A DNA stretch of 64,000 bases from Corylus avellana (GCF_901000735.1 NC_081542.1:29990838-30054837); one strand, 5' to 3'; shown: positions 1 through 11,384, counted from the first letter of the stretch. Made by a program: numbers and translations. Notes: generated by a model not told the origin, from the letters alone.

Positions 1-850
1 AGCATGAAAATAAAGATAAAAAAAATATATAAAATGACAATATATATATATTGGAAAAATTGAGTTTCTACGAAAAGAAACTCTCTTACTATTAATATTT
101 CTTGAATTCAATTAAAATTTACAAAAGAAAATTAATCATTTGAATAAAAAATAATAAATAAATTAGAAAGAAAAAAATAAGGGTCAAAAACAAAAAATGG
201 AAGAACATAAGCACCGGAAATAAAGATAAAAAAAATATGAAAATATTAATATTATTGAAAATAACTATTCTAGCAAAACAAAACAAAAAAACAAAGAAAA
301 AAAAAAATGTAGTATAATTTTTCATTGAGAAACAACGATTGGAAAATTGAAAAGAACTCTTAGAGGAAAAAAAAAATAAAGAAAGAAAATAATTGTAGTA
401 TAATTTTTCATTAAGAAAAAAATAATAGAAATTCTTTCTCTCTCGTCTTTTTCCGGAATTGATTGATATAAATAGAAAGTAAAAGCAGGAAAAATAGAAA
501 GAAAAAAACATATAGGGGACAAAAACAAAAATGGAAAAACATAAGCACCGAAAATAAACATATAAAATGACAATACTAATATAATGGAAAATAAATGTTC
601 TAGCCCAAAAAAGGAAAAAAAAAATAATGAAAGAAATAAAAGACCTGTAATATAATTTTTCATTGGGAAACAACTATTGAAAACTCTCACTCTCCCTCCC
701 TCTCGTCTTTTTTATGAATTGAGTGTGAAATTTACAAAGGAACATTAGGATATAAATAGAAAGCAAGAGAAGAAAAGAGAAAAATAAACAGAGAGAAAGA
801 GAGAATTTGAGAACTTTTTATTTTTTTCATTAAGATATCAATATTAATGA
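1..850. repeat. AT-rich diverged tandem repeats
   Basis: No gene is visible. Blocks recur in order: a segment with AAGCACCG(G)AAATAAA near 208 and 541 (a related start near 1), and a segment with TATAATTTTTCATTGAGAAAC near 312, 397 and 652. Spacing is irregular (about 200-330 bases), so this is a decayed array. The last part (about 750-845) matches the repeat unit that continues at 4113-4620, beyond the inserted LINE. Long open frames here are low-complexity runs rich in Phe, Leu and Ile and are not genes. Confidence 0.6.
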
Positions 851-3800
851 AAAAAATTGAAATTGGAACTGATCAAGAAACAAAATGAAGATGACCTGTT
901 TTGGAGACAAAGAGCGAAAGAAGACTGGGTGAGATATGGAGATCGTAACACAAGGTACTTCCACGCATGTGCAAACCACAAGCAAAAAGCTAGCCTGATC
1001 ACAAGTATAACTGACGAAGCAGGGCAAAGGTGGGAGTCGCAGAGGCCCATTGGGGATGCTTTTGTCCGATATTTTCAAGGCTTGTTTACTGCAGAGGGAC
1101 CCAGAAATATGGAGTATGTTCTGGAGGCCATAGAACCACGAGTGACCCAAGCAATGAATGAGTCTCTTTTAAAAGAATTTTCTGTTGAGGAAGTGGGGAC
1201 AGCAATTAGTCAAATGGCTCCCTTAAAAGCACCCGGTCCTGATGGTTTCTCCGCATGTTTTTTTCAAAAAAATTGGAATGCCATTGGTGAAGAGGTTAGC
1301 CATGCTGTACTTCATATTTTGAAAAATGGTTGTTTGAATAAAGATCTCAATTTAACCTACATTGCTTTAATCCCAAAAATTGCAAACCCTTCGCATGTTA
1401 CGGAATTCCTCCCCATTAGCCTCTGTAATGTTTTGTACAAGTTAGTTTCAAAAACCCTTGCAAATAGATTAAAGGCCGTCCTCCCGGATATTATTTCCCA
1501 ACACCAAAGTGCATTTATACCGGGCCGCCTTATCTCTGACAATATATTGGCTGCATACGAAACTCTACATACCATGCACTCGAGAATGTGGGGGAAGGTT
1601 GGTCATATGGCGGTAAAACTCGACATGAGTAAAGCCTATGACAGGGTGGAATGGGATTTTTTGGAAGCGGTTATGGGTCGATTGGGCTTTGATCGGAGGT
1701 GGATAAAAATGGTCATGATGTGTGTTAAGTCGGTGACTTATGAGGTCCTACTAAATGGTACTCCCACGGGTCGAATAACCCCTTCTAGGGGTATTCGACA
1801 AGGGGATCCTATCTCACCTTATCTTTTTTTGCTGTGTGCAGAGGCTTTGAGCTCCCTTTTGACTCGGGCGGATAGCAGTGGTGAACTACCCGGAGTCCCA
1901 ACCTCAAAGAAAGGACCCCGATTAAGTCACCTATTTTTTGCCGACGATAGCCTGTTGTTCTGCAAAGCAACCCCTCTACATTGGCAACGATTGACAAGGA
2001 TTTTACATGCTTATGAGATGGCCTCGGGACAGCGCTTAAACCAAGCTAAAACGTCCCTCTTCTTCAGCCGTAACACAACTCCAGAATCACAGCAGGAAAT
2101 CTTAAGGTTGTCAGGGATCCCAGCAACGCAGAGATATGATAAATACCTTGGCTTGCCAGCCCTTGTGGGAAGATCACGTAAGCAGGCGTTCAAAAGTGTC
2201 AGAGACAGAGTAAGGCGACGATTAGGAGATTGGAAACTGAAATTTCTATCACAAGCGGGAAAGGAGGTGTTACTGAAGGCGGTGATCCAAGCCATTCCGA
2301 CTTATAGCATGAGCATCTTCCTTCTCCCTAAAGGATTATGTTTCGAGATAAATTCCCTTATGCAGAAGTTTTGGTGGGGGCATCAAGAGAATGAAAAGCG
2401 TATACATTGGATGAGGTGGAGCCAGATGGGGCTGTCCAAAGATCGTGGAGGTATGGGATTTAGAGATTTGGTGAGCTTTAATAAGGCTATTTTGGCGAAA
2501 CAAGGTTGGCGTCTCTTGAAAAATCCTGAGAGTCTTACGGCACGAATCATAAAGGCAAAATATTACCCAAATTCTTCATTTATGGAAGCAAAGTTGGGAA
2601 CGAAACCATCTTTCGCTTGGAGGAGTATTCAAGGCACTAGAGACCTCATTGAGGCTGGGACAATTTGGAGAATTGGAAATGGCCAATCTACACGAATTTG
2701 GGGCGATAGTTGGATTCCAATTCCTTCTACATTCAAAGTTCACTCTCCACTGAAAGTGCTGTCTCAAAACAGCAAGGTGAATGAGCTTATAGATTGGGAA
2801 AGGATTGATTGGAACCAAAATCTCTTGTACCGTATTTTCACAGAGGAGGAGATTGCAGCCATAAATTCCATACCAATTAGTCATACAAACCAGCCGGACC
2901 TCCAGATTTGGCGGTGTACAAATTCTGGAATTTTTTCCGTTAAGAGTGCTTACCATTTAGCAAAGGAAATGGAAATAAGTAAGAGCCCAGAAGGTTCAAT
3001 ACAGCGGGAGGGGAGCAGTATATGGAAGACGATATGGAAATTATCGATTCCAAACGCGGCAAAAAATTTCTTTTGGCGAGCTTGTCACAATTTATTGCCT
3101 ACAAAGGATAATCTCCTAAGAAGGAGGGTGGTGAAAGAACCTTTTTGCCCAATCTGTGAGAAGGAGCCAGAAACAGTTCTCCATGCCATTTGGTGCTGTC
3201 CAGCAGCAATGGATGTGTGGGGTTGTAGCAAGAGAGTATTCCAAAAATGTGCTGTGGATGGGGCTGACTTTCTGCAGATGGTGGAAATTCTTCATACCAG
3301 ATGTGATACGGATGATTTTGCTGTGTTCGTGCAAGTAACAAGACAGATTTGGCTTAGGAGAAACAAGTGGATTCATGAAGGAGTTTTTACCAGCCCAAAC
3401 GTGATCATCAAGGACACGGACGCATTTATAGAGGAATATAAAAAGATCCATGAGCAGAATTTTGTTGTTGAAGCTGTGAACAGAAACAATAGAGGGAAGA
3501 GGTGGGTTGCTCCTACTCACGGCTGGCACAAGGCGAATTGTGATGTGGCTATAAATAAATTACACGGAAGAGTGGGGATTGGTGTTGTAATCCGAGATGA
3601 GGTAGGACGGGTCGTGGCAGCAATGTGTAAGTCAAAAACTGGGAATTTTGAGCCTTCATCAGGGGAAGCCCTTGCGGCTTACCATGCTGCTAGTTTTGGG
3701 AAAGAACTGGGATTGCAATACTTAATCGTAGAGGGAGATGCTAAACAGATCGTGGAGGACGTCAATTCATCAACGAGCATTTGGAGTCGTTTCGGCCACT

Positions 3801-4082
3801 TAGTAGAGGACACAAGGAGCATCTTACGTTCATTACAAGGGTGGAAGTTTGTTCATAGCAACCGTGAGTCGAACGAGGCAGCACACCGGCTTGCGAGAGC
3901 AGCCGCCACAGATGTCAGTGATAGGATATGGAGAGATCAAACTCCAAATTGTATTAGTGATATTGTTTTGATGGAGCAATTAGCTCTATCTTTTGATTGT
4001 TGATGGAGCTTACCCTAGTTCCACTCTATAATCTTTATCAATGAGAAGTTATCAATAGTTTTCAAAAAAAATAAAAAATAAA
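851..4082 (+). mobile_element. 5'-truncated L1-like LINE with A-rich tail
   Basis: Non-LTR retrotransposon copy. The body begins abruptly just after an in-frame stop (848-850) and lacks the ORF1 and endonuclease parts expected upstream of a plant L1 reverse transcriptase. It ends in an A-rich tail (about 4056-4082) after a short 3' UTR. Both flanks belong to the same tandem repeat family (about 750-845 and 4083-4620), so the element landed inside an array. 5' truncation is the usual outcome of target-primed reverse transcription. A clean TSD cannot be defined because the flank is itself A-rich. Confidence 0.85.
857..4003 (+). CDS. LINE ORF2 protein, RT and RNase H, endonuclease missing
   Basis: Open for 1048 codons. 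It would polymerise cDNA on a nicked chromosomal target in the nucleus. Seen in order: RT domain (about residues 165-430) with PDGF at 128-131, the ISLCNV motif near 187, GIRQGDP at 312-318 and the catalytic FADD box at 361-364; a zinc-binding RT-associated region (about 720-800); and a C-terminal RNase H (about 893-1030) with Asp in NCDVA, Glu in GEALA and Asp in EGDA. The motif usually read as RPISLCN has Leu instead of Arg. The frame's first codon (857) is TTG and upstream coding sequence is missing, so this is a truncated ORF and not a natural start. The lack of any stop over 3.1 kb suggests a fairly recent copy. Confidence 0.88.
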   Translation: MKLELIKKQNEDDLFWRQRAKEDWVRYGDRNTRYFHACANHKQKASLITSITDEAGQRWESQRPIGDAFVRYFQGLFTAEGPRNMEYVLEAIEPRVTQAMNESLLKEFSVEEVGTAISQMAPLKAPGPDGFSACFFQKNWNAIGEEVSHAVLHILKNGCLNKDLNLTYIALIPKIANPSHVTEFLPISLCNVLYKLVSKTLANRLKAVLPDIISQHQSAFIPGRLISDNILAAYETLHTMHSRMWGKVGHMAVKLDMSKAYDRVEWDFLEAVMGRLGFDRRWIKMVMMCVKSVTYEVLLNGTPTGRITPSRGIRQGDPISPYLFLLCAEALSSLLTRADSSGELPGVPTSKKGPRLSHLFFADDSLLFCKATPLHWQRLTRILHAYEMASGQRLNQAKTSLFFSRNTTPESQQEILRLSGIPATQRYDKYLGLPALVGRSRKQAFKSVRDRVRRRLGDWKLKFLSQAGKEVLLKAVIQAIPTYSMSIFLLPKGLCFEINSLMQKFWWGHQENEKRIHWMRWSQMGLSKDRGGMGFRDLVSFNKAILAKQGWRLLKNPESLTARIIKAKYYPNSSFMEAKLGTKPSFAWRSIQGTRDLIEAGTIWRIGNGQSTRIWGDSWIPIPSTFKVHSPLKVLSQNSKVNELIDWERIDWNQNLLYRIFTEEEIAAINSIPISHTNQPDLQIWRCTNSGIFSVKSAYHLAKEMEISKSPEGSIQREGSSIWKTIWKLSIPNAAKNFFWRACHNLLPTKDNLLRRRVVKEPFCPICEKEPETVLHAIWCCPAAMDVWGCSKRVFQKCAVDGADFLQMVEILHTRCDTDDFAVFVQVTRQIWLRRNKWIHEGVFTSPNVIIKDTDAFIEEYKKIHEQNFVVEAVNRNNRGKRWVAPTHGWHKANCDVAINKLHGRVGIGVVIRDEVGRVVAAMCKSKTGNFEPSSGEALAAYHAASFGKELGLQYLIVEGDAKQIVEDVNSSTSIWSRFGHLVEDTRSILRSLQGWKFVHSNRESNEAAHRLARAAATDVSDRIWRDQTPNCISDIVLMEQLALSFDC

Positions 4083-4620
4083 ACCTCTACGTTTTAATTG
4101 TCTCACATTGAGATATAAAGAGAAAGCAAGAGAAGATAAAAAGAAAAATAGAGAGAGAGAGAGAGAGAATTTGTGAACCTTTTATTTTCTTCATTAAGAC
4201 AATTAAATATATTACAAATAAAACATATACGTTTTAATTGTCTCACATTGAGATATAAACATAAAGCAAGAGAAGATGAAAAGAGAGAATTTGAAAAGCT
4301 TTTGTTTTCTTCATTTAGACAATTTAATGCATTACAAATAAAACCCTTATGTTTTAATTGTTTCACTAAAAGGCTAACATCTAAAACACCATGTCGCAAT
4401 TCTAGGCAAGAGAATTTGTGAACTTTTTATTTTCTTCATTAACACAATTAAATATATTACAAATAAAACCTATACGTTTTAATTGTCTCATATTAAGATA
4501 TAAACATAAAGCAAGAGAAGATAAAAATAAAATTAGATAAAGAGAGAAAAAAAAAAGAATTTGAAAACTTTTTGTTTTCTTCATTTAAACAATTCAATGC
4601 ATTACAAATAAGCCAAAACT
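4083..4620. repeat. Tandem repeats of about 140-155 bases flanking the LINE
   Basis: The block containing AGCAAGAGAAGAT, GAATTTG, TTTTCTTCATT and ACGTTTTAATTGTCTCA recurs with starts near 4113, 4252, 4406 (partial) and 4498. A related unit lies at about 750-845, on the other side of the LINE. No coding potential; (GA)n tracts occur inside units. Confidence 0.75.
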
Positions 4621-4935
4621 TGACTTTTATATATATATATATGACAAGGTTTATGGACTAAGACTTTGTGTGATAACCCCATTACTCACATATAGATCAT
4701 ATTCTTTGTAATCTAAAGATCTTTCACATGCACAATATACATAATCGCAATTATAATTAAGCATGTAAAAAATCATATGTCACAATTATAATTAAGCATG
4801 TAAAAAATCATATGTCATATGATCAAATAATTTAATTAATGAGTAACAACTTCTATTAATTATATACTATTTAATGTCAACATAAATCATTCAAATTTAG
4901 GATATAATCGCCAACAGTTTCATGCTCGGAGTTAG

Positions 4936-5060
4936 CACATTGGATGTGATTGTGTTGTTGCTAAATCCTTAATTGTCAAGTTCGTGTCCCGTAAGGAACA
5001 TCTAGCTGATATTCTAATAAAACCACTGGTGTATAATCGATTTCAGCAGATAATCGTCTC
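4936..5060 (+). pseudogene. Copia pol C-terminal scrap (end of RNase H)
   Basis: The + frame reads through VKFVSRKEHLADILIKPL, matching the conserved end of Ty1/copia polyproteins (consensus of the type DQLADIFTKPL), then loses the frame. No LTR or other pol domain is recognisable beside it. The surrounding stretches 4621-4935 and 5061-5700 are AT-rich with no gene seen. Confidence 0.6.
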
Positions 5061-5884
5061 ATGCAGCTGAAGCTGATCCTCGTCCAAAAGACAAATTCAA
5101 AGTAATCAAAGCTCATGGGATAAGAACGATTCAAATGGAAGATAATATAGGTTGGCATTTGAAATACTCTCTGTTATAGCAATGCCGTGTATATTGATAA
5201 CTTTACTGATGCAAACGCAAGGAAAATATATAGCCGCATTGGTTGAAGAGCAAACAGGAGACATTTTAACACAGTGACACATGACGTACTAGAGAACAAT
5301 TTTCCTTTTGGGCTTTTTAAAGAAGCTACAAACACAAAAAGTCCAACAACTTAAAATTAGTAAATATGTAGATTGATAAAATTATGCATTACTATTATGA
5401 AAACTGAGAGTTTCGTCAACAGGATAATCCAGCTACAGAGTAATATGAACGTTGGATAATTTAAGTCTGGCTTTCTCCTTGTTTCTTTAAGCAAATTAGG
5501 ATTCTTGAATTTTTTTTTAAACAATTCTAAGATGGAGTTCTTGAAATTCTAACGTTTATTTTGAAAACCCAATAGGTTTTTAATTGGTAGATTGAAATCT
5601 GACTACGAGGCCCTTTTTTTGTATTATTTATTTATTTAAATCACAATGTAGAAAAAAAGAAAAAAAAAATGTAAATAAATGTTTGAGAAAAAAAAAATGA
5701 ACTGTCATCAAAGTTCTAATGTCAATTGCAACCCAAATTGGGTTGTTGAATTTTCTGCGTATGCTTGCTAATCCTTTTCCTCCTTCCTCATTCCTTTCTA
5801 CCCAAAAAAGTCAAAAACTTCCTTTTTTCCTTTCCCACAAACAACTAGAAGCTTTTACCACCCCCAACGTTCAATTTTTCGGTC

Positions 5885-5891
5885 TATTTAA
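5885..5891 (+). promoter_or_regulatory. Putative TATA box of the BBE-like gene
   Basis: TATTTAA lies about 55 bases before the start codon at 5946, a plausible distance for a short 5' UTR. The start context (GAAAATGAAG) has purine at -3. Inferred from position only. Confidence 0.45.
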
Positions 5892-5945
5892 CAAGCTATC
5901 TCCAAAACATTACAAACAAGGAAACTCTCATAAACACAAACGAAA

Positions 5946-7565
5946 ATGAAGCATGTTGGCTCGTCTGTGTTTCCATTTGCCTTGGCTCTCCTTCTCTCAT
6001 TTTCATGGGCAACTTCTGCTCACACTCACGAAAACTTTCTTCAGTGCATGACCCTTCGTTCTGAAAACTCGAGCTCAACTTCTAAAGTCATTTACACCCC
6101 ATCCAACTCCTCATATTCATCCATCTTGCAATTCTCCATACAAAACCTCAGATTCTCAACACCCGCAACCCCAAAACCTCTTGTCATTGTTACACCAACG
6201 CATGTCTCCCACATCCAAGCAGCCATCAATTGTTCACAAACACATGGCATGCAAATAAGAGTTCGAAGTGGTGGTCACGATTATGAGGGTCTTTCTTATG
6301 TTTCAGATGTGCCCTTTGTCTTAATTGATCTGATTGATCTTCGATCAATTAGTGTTGATGCAGAGAATAGCACGGCGTGGGTTGAAGCTGGTGCAACAAC
6401 CGGTGAAGTTTATTACAGGATCGCCGAGAAAAGTAGAACTCTCGGCTTTCCGGGAGGACTTGCCACAACTGTGGGCGTTGGTGGACACTTCAGCGGCGGA
6501 GGGTACGGCACATTGATGCGCAAATATGGGCTTGCTGCTGACAATATTATCGACGCACAATTGATTGATGCTAAGGGTAGAATCCTTGACAGAGAATCTA
6601 TGGGAGAGGATCTGTTTTGGGCAATTCGAGGAGGAGGAGGGGCGAGCTTTGGAATCATTGTTGCCTGGAAAATCAAGCTAGTTCCTGTTCCATCAACTGT
6701 GACAGTTTTCACGGTTAATCGGAACTTGGAACAAAATGCCACCAAGCTTGTTCATCGTTGGCAATATGTTGCAGCCAAGCTTCATGAAGACTTGTTCATC
6801 CGCATCAACTTAACAAGTGTCAATTCCAGCCAAGAAGGGAAGAGGACCATCCAAGCTTCATTCATTTCCTTGTATCTTGGAGTGATTGACAAACTCCTTC
6901 CAATGATGCAAGAGAGCTTCCCTGAGCTGGGTTTGATGAGAGAAGATTGTATTGAAAAAAGTTGGATTGAATCTATCCTCTACTTTGCAGGATTCCCAAG
7001 TGACGAATCCTTGGATGTTTTGCTCAACAGAACTTCTCCCACAAGATCCCGTTTCAAAGCAAAATCTGACTATGTCCAGGAACCAATTTCAGAACTTGGG
7101 TTGGAAGGCATCTGGCAAAGGCTTTACGAGAAAGAGGGAGAAACAGCTTTCATGCTCCTGAATCCGTATGGGGGCAGAATGAGTGAAATTTCAGAATCCG
7201 AAATTCCTTTCCCTCATAGAGCTAGTAATATCTACGAAATCTTTTATGTGGTGTTTTGGGAAGAAGAAGGAACAGCGGCATCAGAAAGCCATATAAGTTG
7301 GATGAGAAGGCTTTACAGGTACATGGCTCCCTACGTTTCGAAATCTCCAAGAGGTGCATATGTGAATTACAGGGACCTTGACATTGGAACAAATGGTAAA
7401 GGCAACACAAGCTACGAACGGGCGAGAATATGGGGTAATAAATATTTCAAGAGCAACTTTGACAGGCTAGTGCAGGTGAAGACTACAGTTGATCCTGCTA
7501 ATTTCTTCAAAAATGAACAAAGCATCCCCCTCTTTTCTTCCGAGTGGAAGAAGGGAGGTGATTAG
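5946..7565 (+). CDS. Berberine-bridge-enzyme-like FAD oxidoreductase
   Basis: Single exon, 539 residues, full length for the plant BBE-like family (FAD-binding type 4, vanillyl-alcohol oxidase fold). Such proteins are secreted flavoenzymes that oxidise alkaloids, carbohydrates or monolignols; the substrate here cannot be told. Seen: a hydrophobic signal peptide (about 1-26); Cys34 and Cys96, the conserved disulfide pair; SGGHDYEG with His111, the residue that bonds FAD through its 8-alpha carbon; the FAD loop VGVGGHFSGGGYG (176-188); WAIRGGGG (225-232); and the C-terminal NYRDLDIG (474-481) and NEQSIP (523-528) of the BBE domain. Several N-glycosylation sequons occur. Odd: where most members have CPTVG, with Cys making a second FAD bond, this one has ATTVG (Ala173), so flavin should be bound through His111 only. 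Not part of a visible gene cluster; both neighbours are repeats. Confidence 0.93.
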   Translation: MKHVGSSVFPFALALLLSFSWATSAHTHENFLQCMTLRSENSSSTSKVIYTPSNSSYSSILQFSIQNLRFSTPATPKPLVIVTPTHVSHIQAAINCSQTHGMQIRVRSGGHDYEGLSYVSDVPFVLIDLIDLRSISVDAENSTAWVEAGATTGEVYYRIAEKSRTLGFPGGLATTVGVGGHFSGGGYGTLMRKYGLAADNIIDAQLIDAKGRILDRESMGEDLFWAIRGGGGASFGIIVAWKIKLVPVPSTVTVFTVNRNLEQNATKLVHRWQYVAAKLHEDLFIRINLTSVNSSQEGKRTIQASFISLYLGVIDKLLPMMQESFPELGLMREDCIEKSWIESILYFAGFPSDESLDVLLNRTSPTRSRFKAKSDYVQEPISELGLEGIWQRLYEKEGETAFMLLNPYGGRMSEISESEIPFPHRASNIYEIFYVVFWEEEGTAASESHISWMRRLYRYMAPYVSKSPRGAYVNYRDLDIGTNGKGNTSYERARIWGNKYFKSNFDRLVQVKTTVDPANFFKNEQSIPLFSSEWKKGGD

Positions 7566-7593
7566 CGGTATTTAGATAGAACAAATTATAAGG

Positions 7594-7660
7594 AATAAAG
7601 GCCTCGTTGTTTTTTCGTTTTTCCTTTTCCTCGTTTCTGTATAATTAAGCATAAATAAAT
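7594..7660 (+). terminator. Poly(A) signals after the BBE-like gene
   Basis: AATAAA occurs at 7594-7599, about 30 bases after the stop, and again within 7651-7660. Either could direct cleavage of the BBE-like transcript. Motif and position only. Confidence 0.5.
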
Positions 7661-7786
7661 ATATTGGGTTTCATACGCGTGAATCTTCATGCATATTATA
7701 AAGTTTCCTGGTAATCTTCATTCTTGTAACCAATATGAATGATGCATCCAAACAGACATTTCTATAATGTTTACAACTATCTTCTA

Positions 7787-8716
7787 TAAAAATTCTAAAA
7801 ACGACTCCAAATGACACCTATTCAAATGTCTAGGTGTTTCACAAAGATTATGCGGAATAAGATCTAACATAACAGTTAATATTCAACCAAATACAGATAT
7901 GTAATGAACATTTAAGAACACAGATATTTGATTACGAAGAGAAAACCATTTAGAGAACTCTCTAAATGTAAAACCTCTCCGGAGCAGGCAAACCCAGGAA
8001 ATCAATCCACTATAAGAAGAATAAGGAATACAAGAAGAATTACAAAACCTTTGACTCTTCCTTGTACACGACAAGTGACCCACTTGAATTTTACCGCAGT
8101 AGCCCTTTCCAGAACATCTGACACAATTCTTCTATATGATTTCCTTTTACCGAAACTCCAATAAACTTCTCAACCGTAGATTTATCAAAGGAATAACTAA
8201 AACTCTAAGAGATTCAATTTAACGCTCACCACATATGATCTCTCTTAGCACAGCCTCCGACGAACTCTCTAGGGGTGAAAATCCGTGCCTCTCTCTTCTA
8301 TAATGATGTATATATATCAGTACATCAAACCCTAGACCTGGGCCCACTAAAAACATGTTTTTGGACATAATAGGTACGAAGTGTCCAGACAGGTTAATGG
8401 GCTGTCCGGACACGGCCTTGCGGAACAAAAATAAGGTTTCTGGAATTGCGGTCGGGACACGGGGAAGGCCGGTCCGGACCCGGCATGCAATGAGTGAAAC
8501 AACATTCTGAAAATGCTGTCCAGTCTTGATCAACAGCTCCGATCGACGGGCGTTTGTGGTCCGATTGAGCTGAAATTTTATAGGGACGTTCATGACACAT
8601 GAATCTACATTATGAAGGGTGGAGGTTTGATTATGAGCATTCTATATCAGTGTTTGAGCTCATAAACAGTAGCCTCTGCATTTTGAAACTGAATTAAGCC
8701 AACACTAGAACTAACA
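7787..8716 (-). repeat. Copia element 3' LTR
   Basis: Aligns end to end with 11979-12902. Over a stretch of about 185 bases (from 8340, against 12530) I count roughly 14 differences, i.e. 7-8%, implying an old insertion. GC-rich CCGGAC repeats lie in the middle of the LTR. Confidence 0.88.
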
Positions 8717-9959
8717 AACTCCTCTTTTGGCAATTCAGAGACAAAACCAAAATGCCTAGCCAATCCCATCATCTCCCCATATTTACTCCCCCTTTTTGTC
8801 ATAGAATGACAGAAGGTCTTCATATTTCCTGAAACACTTCACAAAATACATCAAGGCATATGTAGAACAAGAATATAGAAATAAAACTCATGATCAAAAA
8901 AAATGACGTAGAATGAAAAATCATGAACACACATCACCAAAAACTCCCCCTCAACATATGACTCAATAATTAACAAGAAGCTAAAAAAGCAAAACATGTT
9001 TCTCCCCCTCAAAAGTCAAATGAACGCACATGATATACACATCAATGACTCATGTATTGCACAATGAATATCCCAAACATGCTCCAAATATGCAAAATAT
9101 ACATGAGACTAGAAATGGCAAGAAACTCATATTGCTTAACACAAGCAAAAAAAATGTCCCATTCAACCCATACTTGTGTGGTGTGTGTGTGTGTAAGCCA
9201 TCCAAAGAGAAAAATTTTCGACTTACAAAATAAGGAAAAAGTTTCACCACCATGAGGTTTTGACAAGTATATTAAATCAAAAGTCAAACCTTATCATACT
9301 AGGGCCTAGCCACTCTCATCCTATACATTTCTCTTTGTAATACATTTTGCACAAGTTTGACACAGTGAAATAAATTTCTTTTGGAATATGATCTTTTGAT
9401 TTTATTTGTTTCATTATCTTATTTATTTTTCTCTTTGAGAAAGTGTCCTTAAACTTTTGGTGCTTATCACAAAAGAGAAAGCAGGAATTTTTAAGCCCTA
9501 GGTTCAACTAGCATATGGTCAATTTGAAAAATATGACTAGTCAAAAACCTCATATGGTTACCTAACAGACCTCACAAATAAAGTGAAACAAAACCTCAAT
9601 TTAAGCTTAAATGTGCACAAGAGATAAAGCATAGGCAAAATGTACCACATAAGCTCAGGCTTTAGGTAACCACAAACACAAGTCCATTGACACAAATTCT
9701 CATCTCATGCATATTAAGAACATTCCAAGACGCAAGGAATTAAATCCATAAAAAGCAACACGAGAAATTAATAGACTATCTAGGTGCATAAGACAAAAGA
9801 AAGAAAAGAAAACAATCAAAGAAACATATTTTTGTCTTTTTGAAATTTTTCACAAAAGAAATGCACATGAACGAAAACAAATGCAAAACAAACAAAAATG
9901 CAATGCATAAAGAAAAAAACAACATGCTTGAATTGAGATTACTGTCAGAATTGGTGACT

Positions 9960-10520
9960 TGTTTTCATCAACCTTACCGTGAGCCCCAGAGCATTATGGC
10001 ATCCCATACCTTTTGACTTGTGTTTCTCTCACACACGTCATTTTGCTTCTCCATTTTTTGAGCTTCTTCTAGAAGCTTTGTGAAAAGGCCTTTTTGTTTT
10101 ATTGAAGCCATTAGGTCAAGAAGAGGCAGCAACTTTAGCAAGAAAAAAAGAGAGAAAGAAGAAAAGAAAAGCTTGCGGAGAGAGAGAGACTTGTGTTGTG
10201 CTGTAGAGAGAAGAAGATACACTATTTTTCTTCATTTTGATCTCACATTTGGAATGCTGAAAAGCTTAGGGAATTTTAGAGAATATTTTCTGTTTTGTAT
10301 CTAATTCTCTTTTGAGTGAGATTGGGGTGTATTGGGGCTTTTGGGTTTGAGTGGTTTTGTTTGTACTACTCTTTGTACTCCACCATTTTGTTAGTGAATT
10401 TCTTCTGGATCGTCTCCGCCAGTGGATGTAGGCTTGTTAAGCCGAACCACTTAAATCTTGGTGTCTTGTGTGGTTGTGTTATTTTTCTATTCTGTACTTT
10501 TCTACTTCTTTGGTGATCTT
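9960..10520 (+). repeat. Possible foreign copia LTR fragment nested in the element
   Basis: Within the copia interior, a + strand stretch reads like the 3' half of another copia LTR: a GA-rich leader, then CTTTGTACTCCACCATTTTG, GTGGATGTAGGC and GCCGAACCACTTAAATCTTG, which resemble common plant copia LTR endings. No TSD or partner LTR was found. Open frames on both strands here carry no domain I recognise. The remaining interior (8717-9960 and 10520-10980) holds no gene. Confidence 0.4.
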
Positions 10521-10979
10521 GGAATTTGCATTTGTCACAACAATTACAACAGACAATACATGAATGTCCTTTAGCATTAAACTTTCATCACATCTTATAG
10601 GTCCCACTACAAAATAATGATTTGGTTTAATAACTACTTCTAGGTCTTCACAAGACATTACACATTCATGAACACTTGATTAGCAAGTAGACAAAAATCT
10701 TGGTGGTTCGCACACAACATCTTATCTATAAGCCTTTCAAAGATCATAACATATGAATTTCTTGAAAAATCCTTTATGAATATGCCTCATAACAAGAATC
10801 TCCAAACAAACATGTATACACTCTTCACACAAAAAGTGTAACAATAAAAAAAATTACAATGCATAAACTAGAAAGCGAAAAACAAAAAAAAATGCAAAGC
10901 AAAGAAAAACAACATGCTCTAAGATTTTCAAAAATAAGCAAAACAACAATTCCTAGACATGTTACTTACTCACCTAAAT

Positions 10980-11228
10980 TTAGATGAGATCATTACCACT
11001 CCCCCTCAATGGGTGAATGGTTTCAACCTTCTTAATCCAAACTTTCTTCATATTGGGGACAAATGTGCGACTCTTGTCCAAATCATTTAACTGGGTGATA
11101 ACACCCCTTAGCATGTTGAATAATTCCTCATGACTATTCCTAGAACGAAAATAATCTCTTTTTGACTCATGATTATTCAACTAAAAACAATTAGGGCGAA
11201 TATGCCCAATCTTACCACAATGATGACA
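10980..11228 (-). pseudogene. Copia gag zinc knuckle and C-terminal remnant
   Basis: The minus strand at 11187-11228 encodes an intact CCHC knuckle, CHHCGKIGHIRPNC, that would bind element RNA in the virus-like particle. Right after it, CF is followed by TAG where a Gln codon fits, then the same frame continues as LNNHESKRDYFRSRN and ends with TIHPLRGSGNDLI. So one nonsense change (probably C to T) splits the frame. Confidence 0.8.
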
Positions 11229-11384
11229 TGTAGGAATGAACCTTTGAGAAGGTTGGTTCCTTGCAAGGTAAATAAATTTGGACTTGCTTCTAGGTAAAAA
11301 GTGCTCAACACGAGAGTACTTACCTTTCTTACCCTTCTTACCTCTTGAGGTCGCAGTAGCTGTTTTCTTCTTTTTCTTTAAGAC

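Noticed and set aside
119..690. Long minus-strand frames rich in Phe, Leu and Ile
   Set aside because: AT-rich repeat sequence; the two frames overlap and repeat each other, with no domain or start context.
3535..3940. Host RNase H-like gene
   Set aside because: It is continuous with the LINE reverse transcriptase frame and is that element's C-terminal domain.
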